From Acidobacteriota bacterium (lineage in GTDB: Bacteria; Acidobacteriota; Terriglobia; Terriglobales; Acidobacteriaceae), in assembly GCA_013289765.1 (NCBI GenBank), contig JABCZI010000011.1, forward strand, positions 111,442 through 175,441: a stretch of 64,000 nt of DNA, written 5' to 3'. A program made the translations under genes and the position numbers. The first letter of the stretch is position 1; every line of letters begins with the position of its first letter. Under the pieces are notes generated by a model. The model saw nothing but the letters and a program-made list of their open reading frames with translations, was not told where the DNA came from and did no database searches. Positions 37,552 to 44,841 of this stretch are shown here, piece after piece.

Positions 37552-37574
37552 TTCGAATCCCACTCTCTCCGCCA
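37552..37574 (+). repeat. attR core (second copy of tRNA-Ser 3' end)
   Basis: 23 bp identical to the 3' end of tRNA-Ser at 28335-28357, without the rest of the tRNA. It marks the right end of the first element and also the left end of the second accreted segment. Confidence 0.9.
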
Positions 37575-37614
37575 GTTTCAAAAATCACAGCCAAACATGC
37601 GGGTTCGGTGATCC

Positions 37615-37644
37615 GGTTACTATTTTTTCCGGGTTGCGGTTACT
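37615..37644. repeat. ggttact direct repeats near att (left set)
   Basis: ggttactat (37615-37623) and ggttact (37638-37644) lie just inside the left end of the second segment. A matching pair (40860-40868 and 40870-40876) lies inside its right end. The symmetry suggests arm-type binding sites of the integrase whose remnant follows. Confidence 0.5.
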
Positions 37645-37694
37645 AAATCGTGAAACTCCCACTCCGACGCGGTATTGAAGAGTATGGAGATTTC

Positions 37695-37976
37695 ATGGCA
37701 AACCGTGCTGTAACCCTATACCTTCGAATCAAAACCCCTGAGGGCAAGAAGCCCTACTGCAAGCCTGTCTTCCTCGCTAAAGGGCGTCTGAAGCCCCTCT
37801 ACGCCTTCGTTGATGGCGAACCTGAGCATCGCCCGGAGGGCGTCTACTACATGCGCTTTGGTGCCGACAGCGGCAAGCAACAGATGGTGCCGCTGGGGAA
37901 CGATCCCTATTTGGCGCTCGACAAAGTCGCCGAAAAAGAGCGTTGGCTGCGGGATCGGGAACGTGGCATGGTGACC
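37695..37976 (+). pseudogene. Integrase N-terminal remnant
   Basis: ATG 37695 with GGAG six bases upstream encodes MANRAVTLYLRIKTPEGKKP then YCKPVFLAKGRLKPLYAFVDG, the characteristic beginning of a tyrosine integrase family common in Acidobacteria. Similarity stops near residue 94 (DRERGMV); the frame then runs antisense to the SRAP gene until 38114. The whole catalytic domain is missing. It probably once mobilised the 37.6-41.0 kb segment. Confidence 0.7.
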
Positions 37977-38588
37977 CCTATAGCACCGCATCAGCCGAGC
38001 ATCGTAAGGCTTCAGCAAATCGGTCGCCGCGCCCACATCACTCATCCTCGGATCGAGCCAGAGGTCGTAGTTGTCGGGCTCAAGGATCACTGGCATTCGG
38101 TCATGGACAGGTGAGGTCACAGCATTTGGCGCGGTGGTTAGGATCGAACAGGTCCTGATCCAATTGCCACTAGGGTCTTTCCAGCGATCCCACAGACCTG
38201 CGAACGCGAATAACTCCCCATCGTTAACTTCAAAGCAGTAGGGCTGCTTGGATTTTCCCGTCCGCGACCACTCGTAGAACCCGTCTGCTGGAATCAGACA
38301 CCGACGAAGTCGCAGAGGATCGCGGAAGGCAGGCTTCGTGGCGGCTGTCTCCGACCGTGCGTTGATCGTGCTCGTCGCGACGGACGGGTCCTTTGCCCAA
38401 TGTGCAATCAGGCCCCACTTCATGAGCGAAAGCTGCCGGACTGGTTCCTTTGGATGTTGGCGGATAACCGGAACAGCTAGGGTGGGTGCAATATTGAAGC
38501 AAGGCGACCATTCCTCGTCCCACGGACCGCAGTCGAAGTGCTCCTCGATTAGCTGCTTCCGCCGCGAGAGTCGGTAGCGACCGCACAT
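37716..38588 (-). CDS. SRAP/YedK (HMCES-like) protein with replaced C-terminus
   Basis: 290 aa frame. Residues 1-200 are a SRAP domain: Cys2 in MCGRY, NIAPT, NARSETAATKPAFRD, CLIPADGFYEW and the His in SPVHDRMPVIL are all present. SRAP proteins form a thiazolidine crosslink to abasic sites in single-stranded DNA through Cys2. Family members end about 20-25 residues after DARLMRCYPVS; here MRCY is followed by about 90 unrelated residues that are antisense to the integrase remnant, so a deletion junction lies near 37977. The catalytic residues survive, so activity is possible. Confidence 0.82.
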   Translation of the reverse strand: MCGRYRLSRRKQLIEEHFDCGPWDEEWSPCFNIAPTLAVPVIRQHPKEPVRQLSLMKWGLIAHWAKDPSVATSTINARSETAATKPAFRDPLRLRRCLIPADGFYEWSRTGKSKQPYCFEVNDGELFAFAGLWDRWKDPSGNWIRTCSILTTAPNAVTSPVHDRMPVILEPDNYDLWLDPRMSDVGAATDLLKPYDARLMRCYRGHHATFPIPQPTLFFGDFVERQIGIVPQRHHLLLAAVGTKAHVVDALRAMLRFAINEGVEGLQTPFSEEDRLAVGLLALRGFDSKV

Positions 38589-38653
38589 TAGGAGATTATG
38601 GCAGATGGAATCAAATGTCCGACACGGACTTTAGTCTGATCCGAAACGGCTTT

Positions 38654-39031
38654 TCAAGAACGACCTCCTGCGGAGTCGGAAAACAATTCTACGATTTCTC
38701 TCCCTTTCGGAGTGATGGACCATCGATGAATCTTCGCTCCGTTTTCCTTTTTCATTTCCTTCTTAGCGACGAGATTCTTTTCCCTAAGCCTCTCCACGAT
38801 CTGGCTCACTTCGGCATGGGTCATGCCTGTTTGCTTGGCAAGACTGGTGCGAGTGCGGAGAGCCTTTTCGCCCTTGGCTAGTGCTTGAAGAACTTCATAT
38901 TCCTGATCGTTTAGGTTTGGCAAAGGGGCTTTAGTTTCGGCTTCACCCGTTTCAGATTCGGCCTCCGTTTCCTTCTCGATGATAGGCTCGACGGCAGATT
39001 CAATTAATGAATGCCTTTGAAGATACTGCAC
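38654..39031 (-). CDS. Winged-helix (MarR-like) protein, probably the split C-terminal part of the upstream gene
   Basis: 125 aa frame from GTG 39031. An acidic linker (EKETEAESETGEAETKA) precedes a MarR-like wHTH (about 45-115: NDQEYEVLQALAKG, TSLAKQTGMTHAEVSQIVER, HRWSITPKGREIV). It overlaps the end of the TM-encoding frame at 39000-39317. Skipping one base near 39007 would join KAFI to IESAVEPIIEK, giving a single TM-wHTH protein. Either a frameshift mutation, a sequencing error or programmed frameshifting is possible. Confidence 0.65.
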   Translation of the reverse strand: MQYLQRHSLIESAVEPIIEKETEAESETGEAETKAPLPNLNDQEYEVLQALAKGEKALRTRTSLAKQTGMTHAEVSQIVERLREKNLVAKKEMKKENGAKIHRWSITPKGREIVELFSDSAGGRS

Positions 39032-39317
39032 CTACCAGACAAAAACCAAAGAACACCAAAATATTCTTCGATAGATCATCTGGTTTCTTACGAATGTCGT
39101 CCAGAATACTGCTAGAAATCGTATTTAAGAAGAGCGGCACCAAAAACGCCGCGCCGATCCCCAACGCGATGCTTTTCGACAAGCTGCTCTCCTCCGGCTC
39201 GGTTCGGCGAGTTAGATAGAAGTTGAGGAGTCCTCCGAGAACGCCAGCGAAAATAATCGCCACTGCTAATATCTCAAATAGACGTGGTTGGGTCATGGAA
39301 ACTTGAGCGGGGTCCAT
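39000..39317 (-). CDS. Three-TM protein resembling the YEATS-associated (YLATT) membrane domain
   Basis: 105 aa with three hydrophobic segments (about 13-33, 48-68, 85-103). The pattern (AGVLGGLLNFYLTRR, GIGAAFLVPLFLNTISSSIL, FFGFCLVGAVSSKAFI) resembles the three-TM domain found next to YEATS-like domains and wHTH tails in predicted conflict/sensor proteins (recalled from the literature; assignment is moderate). In such proteins the TM unit is fused to a wHTH, which here lies in another frame directly after. Confidence 0.6.
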   Translation of the reverse strand: MDPAQVSMTQPRLFEILAVAIIFAGVLGGLLNFYLTRRTEPEESSLSKSIALGIGAAFLVPLFLNTISSSILDDIRKKPDDLSKNILVFFGFCLVGAVSSKAFIN

Positions 39318-39421
39318 TTTGTGTCGTGTTCTCCAATCCGGGATGGCAGATATGATAGTGCAGTGCGGCTACCCTGTACGCTCGGAACCATCCATCGCCC
39401 TCCCTAAGGCCCAAAAGCAAT

Positions 39422-39715
39422 CTAGTTTCGACGGGCCTCCTGACGTGTTTGTCCCGCATCTAGCCGTCTTTGAGCTAAATCCATAAACTCAGAATGAAGA
39501 ACCTCTCCACGGAAGTTCTTTCTCAACTCATTATCCCAAAGCGGGGCGAGCCCGAACTGGCACTGCTTACCACGACTGCTTCGGGTCTCCTCAAACATAC
39601 AACGCGCTGTGACGCTGTTCGTAGGAATTTGGCTCCGCGTCAGGAGGTCCTTCCACAATTCTTCTGCGGCTGCCTTCGAAAGGCATCGGACGGAGGGGTG
39701 TGAAGGTGTGCTCAT
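39422..39715 (-). CDS. Hypothetical protein
   Basis: 97 aa from ATG 39715 (MSTPSHPSVRCLSKAAAEEL); no recognised domain, C-terminus Arg-rich. The RBS is weak. It may be a remnant. Confidence 0.4.
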   Translation of the reverse strand: MSTPSHPSVRCLSKAAAEELWKDLLTRSQIPTNSVTARCMFEETRSSRGKQCQFGLAPLWDNELRKNFRGEVLHSEFMDLAQRRLDAGQTRQEARRN

Positions 39716-39922
39716 GTATGTATATACAATTGAGAGCTTGAAAAACGAAAAAGAAAACGGAAATATTGTTGGCATTTCAATTGCGCCGGGTCAGGTCGGA
39801 AATGACTCCACGCACCGACACTTCCACCTTCGGAAAGGTACGAACGCAAAAGCGGATCGGCTCGATGGCTGGCGGGGCGGTCCGTTTGACCCCTGCCGTG
39901 CTTATGTTGGATATTGAGACGC

Positions 39923-40132
39923 ATGGACGTTGAACGCACCATTGACGAGATTGAGCAGCTACAGGAAATGTTCGAAGCGCCGGATATTAGGCCACTCAGC
40001 GCAAGCGACATCTCTGCTGCGAATCGAAGGCACGATGAAATGCTTGCGCACAGCCCTTGGTTTCGGCTCTGGCAACATTTTGGCGTCTGTTGCCGAGGGG
40101 AGGGCGAAGGTGGGCCTCGGATTCAGAGCTAG
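39923..40132 (+). CDS. Small hypothetical protein (RPLxxSDxxAANRRHDEM type)
   Basis: 69 aa. The block EQLQEMFEAPDIRPLSASDI then AANRRHDEMLAHSPWFRLW resembles small proteins that I associate with acidobacterial genomes and mobile DNA; their function is unknown. Amphipathic helix at the N-terminus, Trp-rich centre. Confidence 0.55.
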   Translation: MDVERTIDEIEQLQEMFEAPDIRPLSASDISAANRRHDEMLAHSPWFRLWQHFGVCCRGEGEGGPRIQS

Positions 40133-40187
40133 TGCCGCCATGCTGACTTTCCCAGAACGCGAATGAATTAGGTGAATTCGTTTATTG

Positions 40188-40796
40188 ATGAGGCGTGCAG
40201 TGGCCGAACGTAGGAAGGTAAAAGAGCTAAAGGCGAGTGCATCGTGGGTGACGGATGTCGAGAACTTTCGTGCGGACTTCGACGAAAACGACAAAGATTG
40301 GGTGGACACCAAGGTCCTTAAGAAGAAAATCGAAGAACACGTAAGGAAGAATCCCGATACTGGGCTTACGCTTGACCTTTTCAACGAAATCGTCACGTGG
40401 AAGCTCGAAAGGCAGGAAGATCGAACCCGTCATACCAGAGGTGAAAAGGTCACTGAGGAGTTCGTCCGGCTGATTACGACTTGTGCGTTTGCTCTAAGCC
40501 ATTCGGATCGAAAGTCGCTGGTCAGAGGTCGCATTTGCGTTCTGCAAGGCATACCGGGAGTTGATATGGGAATTGCCAGCGCCATTACTGCGTTGAGGTT
40601 TCCAGATCAACATGGCGTCATTGACCCGGTTCTTTGGGAAGTCATCTACGGAGAAGAAAGGTCAGGATTCTCGTTGTCCGAATACCAAAAATATCTGGAG
40701 GACCTGCTGTCAACCGCAACAAAGCTTGGTTGGCCCGCTCAGGAAGTGGATTTCTTCACTTGGAAGATGGGTCTGGAGCGGAAGAAGAAAAAGTAG
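40188..40796 (+). CDS. HhH-GPD-like protein
   Basis: About 202 aa. The C-terminal half carries a helix-hairpin-helix-like block and following strand typical of DNA-glycosylase-related folds: GIPGVDMGIASAITALRFPD then HGVIDPVLWEVIYG, ending in LGWPAQEVDFFTWKMG. The Asp in VIDPVLW sits where related proteins have the conserved acidic residue. The N-terminal half is charged and helical. A DNA-repair or conflict-related role is plausible; substrate unknown. Together with the SRAP gene it gives this segment a DNA-damage flavour. Confidence 0.6.
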   Translation: MRRAVAERRKVKELKASASWVTDVENFRADFDENDKDWVDTKVLKKKIEEHVRKNPDTGLTLDLFNEIVTWKLERQEDRTRHTRGEKVTEEFVRLITTCAFALSHSDRKSLVRGRICVLQGIPGVDMGIASAITALRFPDQHGVIDPVLWEVIYGEERSGFSLSEYQKYLEDLLSTATKLGWPAQEVDFFTWKMGLERKKKK

Positions 40797-40859
40797 GAGT
40801 GACGCCTTGTGATCGTGCCGCTCAGTTCCAGACGGCGTCAGGAGCGATACAGAATTTGT

Positions 40860-40876
40860 GGTTACTATTGGTTACT
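40860..40876. repeat. ggttact direct repeats near att (right set)
   Basis: ggttactat (40860-40868) and ggttact (40870-40876), matching the pair at 37615-37644 on the other side of the second segment. Candidate integrase arm sites. Confidence 0.45.
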
Positions 40877-41028
40877 TTTTTGGGGTATGATGGCTCGTTT
40901 TTCGAGCTGCTGCGGGCTTCGTCGAACTTCGTCGAGCTTCGCCGCAGACGTTTTCTAAATCACTGCGTCATCAGTGGGATGGATCGATTTTCGCAGTCTC
41001 GCTGTGAAATTTGAAGTTGCGCCGAGCA

Positions 41029-41048
41029 GAATCCCACTCTCTCCGCCA
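41029..41048 (+). repeat. Third copy of tRNA-Ser 3' end (att)
   Basis: 20 bp (gaatcccactctctccgcca) identical to the last 20 bases of tRNA-Ser. It closes the 37.6-41.0 kb segment and is the first part of the 329-bp repeat described next. Confidence 0.85.
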
Positions 41049-41357
41049 ACAAGTCTTACGTGCAGAGAAAATCCGCCGCCCTTTCCCCCAAAATGCGCGA
41101 AACATGCCCGTTTTTCGCGACATTCGTTCGACAACATGGACTGGAGAGAACGGACTGCTCGGGATCGAATAGCGTCAACGTGCTGGCTTTTCTCTGGATG
41201 GCAAATGCGCAGTGCGGTTTCAAGGATCGCATAAGGCGAATGCAATGCGATCAAAATCCCGGGCTTCGGGCATCGCGAGTTGACTTTTGCCAGCAGGTCG
41301 GGCATTGGTTCGAAGCTTCCTATAAGCCCGTTTCTGGATAACTTCCGGGTTGCCGAC
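41029..41357. repeat. 329-bp repeat, copy 1
   Basis: Closely similar to 50829-51157 in the same orientation (roughly nine bases in ten by eye), including the blocks gtgcagagaaaatccgccgc, aaggatcgcataaggcgaat and gacttttgccagcaggtcgg. Its right tail (aagcccgtttctggataact, from 41324) is shared with the shorter MITE-like repeats further right. It contains no convincing gene. Confidence 0.85.
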
Positions 41358-41406
41358 TACCCGCTCGGAATCCATCGAGCGTGAAACCCAACGGCAGGAG
41401 TTCGAC

Positions 41407-42105
41407 TCACTTTATGCCGGCTTCCAATGGTTGGTCCTTTGCTCCCCTAATCAAAAGCCACAAGATGATCGCTGGTTCGCCCAGCGTTAGCGGGATGTTC
41501 GCGATTCGGCCCACGAGATTCGCGTAACTCGGCAGAAGCAACGGCGTAAGACTATCCGCCAAGTAGCCGAAACACGCCGCGATCAGCAGTACGCCCAAGA
41601 TGCGGGGAAGGAAACCCGACTTAAATGCGAGCAGCCCGAAGAAGAAAAGCCAAGGGCCAAAGATCGAGCCGATAACGTACCCGTAGCGATGCAAATCGAG
41701 GAACAGCATGGCCATGGCTTCGCGTTGCGGCTGGCCCAATACCGACAGGAAGTCCGCACCGCGCAAAAGTGTCAGGGCAGCGATCTCGTTTAGCACATTC
41801 ACGCACATAACGGGAACGAAGGCCAGACCCAGAATCACCATCAGCGAAGCATACGTCTTGTTCACCCCGCCGAGTAATCGGTACAGAACCCATAGCAGGA
41901 AGATAAATTCGACCGCACAGATCAGTTCGGAGACGATACCGAGGCGGAAAAGCCTCTCGGAAGCGAGGATGTTGTTGGCGGTTGCAGCCGCGTTACCAGA
42001 TACGATCAGTCTGCTGGGGACATAGATGATGCCGAAGAAGCCGGTCACCCCGTTCACTAGGTACAGCAGGCCCGCGATCCTTGCTGTTTTCTTGGTTGAG
42101 TTCAT
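41407..42105 (-). CDS. DUF4386-type membrane protein
   Basis: 232 aa with about six TM helices. ARIAGLLYLVNGVTGFFGI at the start and HRYGYVIGSIFGPWLFFFGL later match the DUF4386 family, whose function is unknown. AAGGAG lies eight bases before the ATG. It is not part of an obvious operon. Confidence 0.85.
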   Translation of the reverse strand: MNSTKKTARIAGLLYLVNGVTGFFGIIYVPSRLIVSGNAAATANNILASERLFRLGIVSELICAVEFIFLLWVLYRLLGGVNKTYASLMVILGLAFVPVMCVNVLNEIAALTLLRGADFLSVLGQPQREAMAMLFLDLHRYGYVIGSIFGPWLFFFGLLAFKSGFLPRILGVLLIAACFGYLADSLTPLLLPSYANLVGRIANIPLTLGEPAIILWLLIRGAKDQPLEAGIK

Positions 42106-42424
42106 ACCTTCTCTCCTTGCTGATGACTCACGCCTAAGGTACGGTTCCTCGCTGCAACCCGCTCTACTATGTCACGTCCGGGGTCGATACAGGTTCCGTC
42201 ATCATGTTGGCCATTTCAATTTCTCGGAAATTTCAACTCTCTTTCCCCACGCTTCTCACCCCCTAAACGTCACGAAGCCACGTGCCATCGGTATGAGCCA
42301 GAAGCAAACACCGGTTCCTCCCGTATGACGGGATACTCGGACACTCTCGGATTATGGAAGAGTAGCCGACCACCCGGCGATTTGACGCGTGCGCTCAAAC
42401 AACGAGATGTCATAAACTTCGTAT
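42106..42424. other. Intergenic region, nothing recognised
   Basis: About 320 bp between divergent genes, with no convincing promoter, repeat or small gene. It presumably holds the promoters of both neighbours. Confidence 0.35.
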
Positions 42425-42943
42425 GTGCCGCCGATCGCTGTGAAGAACGAGCAGCGCCTATTCCTATTGTTGGCATTGTTGTTGTTGTTTCTGGTGGCCA
42501 GGATTCTTCAGCTTTTTGCAGGTAGGATCCCCAGCCTTCTTATTGTCACCTTCCACGTGATTCCCCCCGCGCTTTTCGCTGTGGTACATGGAGCGCGCAT
42601 CTACCGTTCACGTGGCATCCTCATCTTCGCAACTCTATGCCTCGGGGTCGGAACCCTCTTTGAGAGCCTGAGTCTGCGAACCGGCTTTCCATTCGGTTAT
42701 TACAGGTTCACCGATCTGATGGGGCCGAAGCTCTTCGATGTGCCGATTCTGCTTTCTCTAGCCTATGGGGGGATGGGTTATCTGTCGTGGGTTCTCGCCG
42801 TCGTAATCCTGGATTGCCAGAACGAACCGCTCTCGGGGAAGAAGATCGTCTTATTGCCGCTGGCGGCAAGCTTCGTCATGACGGCCTGGGACCTTTCCAT
42901 GGACGCGGTCTGGGCAGACATGGTGTCCTCGGCTGCGGAGTAG
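42425..42943 (+). CDS. Carotenoid biosynthesis protein (CruF-like), truncated
   Basis: 172 aa from GTG 42425. Five or so TM helices and the signature FPFGYYRFTDLMGPKLFDVP then AASFVMTAWDLSMDAVW match the CruF/DUF422 carotenoid family (1,2-hydratase-like or related). Family members continue for 80-100 residues after the MDAVW segment with further TM helices; here translation stops after 12 more residues, and I find no continuation in other frames. Probably a truncated, inactive gene. Confidence 0.7.
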   Translation: MPPIAVKNEQRLFLLLALLLLFLVARILQLFAGRIPSLLIVTFHVIPPALFAVVHGARIYRSRGILIFATLCLGVGTLFESLSLRTGFPFGYYRFTDLMGPKLFDVPILLSLAYGGMGYLSWVLAVVILDCQNEPLSGKKIVLLPLAASFVMTAWDLSMDAVWADMVSSAAE

Positions 42944-43163
42944 CCTTCAAGATTATGCCGCAGTCAGTTTCTACGACCGAACGAAGCCTGGTGACGACGA
43001 GTTTCTGACTCTCGATGTCTCCGGCATTACTTTCGATCCGACGTGTTCACATTCGAAACAAAAGCACAATAACTTCGCCCCGACTATTAGCTTTTCGGAG
43101 AGGGTGAGCGCGTCGCGGTCAGGGGTATCGTAACTTTTTCTGCCGCGCTGAATCTGATTTGAC

Positions 43164-43727
43164 ATGCATAGGGATGTCTTTCTGCTGATGCTGCTCTTGG
43201 CGTGCATAGTCGCTACCAGTCCAGCTCAGGGAAACCTCAATCACCTGCGCGGGCAAACGTCGCCGTACCTGAAAAGGGCAGTTTCCCAACCCGTTGATTG
43301 GTACCCTTGGGGTCCGGAGGCCTTCACGCATGCCAGAGAACTGAATCGCCCGATTCTGCTGGATGTCGGCGCCGTGTGGTGTCCGTGGTGTAGCCTCATG
43401 GATCGCGATACCTACACAAACGTGGCGACGGCCGATTACATCAATCAGCACTTTGTTTCAATAAAGGTTGACTTCGATTCTGCTCCGGAGTTGGTGGCGC
43501 AATTGCAAAGAGCTCAAGCGCTGCTAAACCTGCCCGCGGGGCTGCCACTCCTATCTTTCATCACACCAGAGAGAAAGCTCTATTTTGGCGCGAGTTACCT
43601 GCCGGCCGAGCACAAGGCGGGCAAACCGTCGTTTCGAGAGGCAGCGGAAGAAGCACGGAACCGCTATGCCGAAAAGAGCAAGATCGAGGAAGAGTCGTTT
43701 CAATTGGAGGTTCCTAGGAAACCATGA
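43164..43727 (+). CDS. Secreted thioredoxin-fold protein (DUF255/YyaL N-terminal type)
   Basis: 187 aa with a signal peptide (MHRDVFLLMLLLACIVATSP). It has the DUF255 opening NHLRGQTSPYLKRAVSQP then VDWYPWGPEAF, and a redox-active WCPWC near 73-77. The large glycosidase-like C-terminal part of full-length SSP411/YyaL proteins is absent, so this is the stand-alone form. It probably acts as a periplasmic thiol-disulfide protein. Its last four bases overlap the next gene (ATGA). Confidence 0.8.
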   Translation: MHRDVFLLMLLLACIVATSPAQGNLNHLRGQTSPYLKRAVSQPVDWYPWGPEAFTHARELNRPILLDVGAVWCPWCSLMDRDTYTNVATADYINQHFVSIKVDFDSAPELVAQLQRAQALLNLPAGLPLLSFITPERKLYFGASYLPAEHKAGKPSFREAAEEARNRYAEKSKIEEESFQLEVPRKP

Positions 43728-44173
43728 AGATAATTATCCCGTTATTGTGGTTATTGCTTCTCTCAGCGGCTACTCTGTTTGCAATCGATAACTTGAAACT
43801 CAATTCGCACCTCGACTACGGCAGTGACAGCTTCGACGGTCCACTCATCACCGGATCGGATGCTCAGTCAGGGTTTGTTTCGGGCAAGACCAACTACGTC
43901 ATCATGTACGGCGAAGGATGCTTTAACTCAAAGAGGCAAGCGCGTCGCACGGTTGAGCTGTACAACAAGTACCGTTCCCAGGTGCACTTTGTGGTCGTCG
44001 ACCTTGACGTTCAGCGCTCGCCCGAACAGCAGGAACTGGTCAAGAAATACTACAAGGGCTATATCCCACATGTCGTCGTTTTGGACGCACACGGTGAAAC
44101 CCTTTACAACCAATCCGGCGAAGTGGACTCCGCAGTCATTGAAGACCTCTTCAAGAGATCTGCCGGGCAGTGA
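43724..44173 (+). CDS. Secreted thioredoxin-like protein with CxxS motif
   Basis: 149 aa, signal peptide MKIIIPLLWLLLLSAATLFA. The fold is thioredoxin-like: VIMYGEGCFNSKRQ carries a CFNS (CxxS) site, and GYIPHVVVLDAHGE holds the cis-Pro (IP). CxxS proteins usually isomerise or bind rather than reduce disulfides. It is co-translated with the DUF255 gene and lies 25 bp before the OsmC-family gene, forming a small redox operon. Confidence 0.7.
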   Translation: MKIIIPLLWLLLLSAATLFAIDNLKLNSHLDYGSDSFDGPLITGSDAQSGFVSGKTNYVIMYGEGCFNSKRQARRTVELYNKYRSQVHFVVVDLDVQRSPEQQELVKKYYKGYIPHVVVLDAHGETLYNQSGEVDSAVIEDLFKRSAGQ

Positions 44174-44198
44174 GTGACGAGATCTTCGGAGGGAATCG

Positions 44199-44564
44199 AT
44201 GGGCAAGGTCGTATACATTTCGAAGTCAACGATAGAACGCAAGCGCGGCCCGTTGCGTATCGCACATTTGCCAGGCGAGGCTCAGCCAGTCATCTATAGT
44301 GTGCATGGCGCGATCGCAGAGCACTATAAAGTTGACCCCGCAAAACTAAGCGAATCACACGCTGCTACGATTGACTACGTCATTTCGGCGACCGCCGGCT
44401 GAATGCTGGGCACTTTCGGAGGCGCGCTGGAAGCGCGTCAAATTGATGCCAGCGAAGGGAAGCTCAGCGCGGAAGTGACCGGCGAGGTGGAAGAGGAAGA
44501 TGGAGTGCTGGTCATCCGTAGGATCCATGTAGCGATGCTCCTCAGGGAACCCACCTCCGAATAA
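44199..44564 (+). pseudogene. OsmC-family peroxidase-like gene with in-frame TGA at the conserved Cys (pseudogene or selenoprotein)
   Basis: GGAGG precedes ATG 44199. Frame 1 encodes 67 residues ending DYVISATAG, then TGA (44400-44402), and continues in the same frame MLGTFGGALEARQIDAS ... VLVIRRIHVAMLL to TAA 44562. OsmC-family proteins read AxAGC(L/M)xGTFGxALEARGI here, so TGA replaces the conserved Cys codon, exactly where selenocysteine occurs in OsmC-like selenoproteins. A hairpin at 44421-44439 (stem ggcgcgct/agcgcgtc, loop gga) starts 18 bases after the TGA, within the range for bacterial SECIS elements. Against this, the C-terminal 45 or so residues expected in OsmC proteins are missing; traces may lie in another frame with a TAG (44561 onward). 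That favours decay. Confidence 0.7.
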
Positions 44565-44841
44565 GCACCCTTCGATGTAGGGCACGCTTATATCGGTAAC
44601 CAAGGCCAAGAACTGGGGGAGAGGGGGGCATCAGTTCCGATGCGCACCCTTCGGCCCATTTGCAGAGTGATCCTTATTGCTCAGTGCATATTTCGCATTC
44701 AGTGTACTTTGGTTGTGCCCTTACCAAAGGAGCTTTTATCGGTGGCCCGCCCGCCCCCCTCCCGGAAACTCGCTGCATAATTTGCTCCAATACTCTGCGG
44801 ACTTTACGTCATGCGGCAAAATGAAACGAAAAGAGGAGAAA

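Larger units (their letters stand above)
28335..37574. mobile_element. 9.2-kb integrative element in tRNA-Ser
   Basis: Bounded by exact 23-bp direct repeats of the tRNA-Ser 3' end (28335-28357 and 37552-37574). A tyrosine integrase and excisionase lie at the left end. The rest holds small HTH proteins, an HNH protein, a GT2-like protein, several unknown proteins and a serine recombinase. No capsid, terminase, relaxase or replication initiator was recognised, so it is neither a complete phage nor a complete ICE. It may be a satellite or a cargo island. Its gene order, a long leftward operon from about 33.9 kb to int, suits a phage-like control region at 33.6-34.7 kb. Confidence 0.88.

Noticed and set aside
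28335..37574. Complete prophage or ICE
   Set aside because: No capsid, portal, terminase, tail, relaxase or T4SS gene was recognised in the element.
43004..43163. Continuation of the CruF-like gene in another frame
   Set aside because: None of the three frames after 42943 shows the expected TM helices or motifs.
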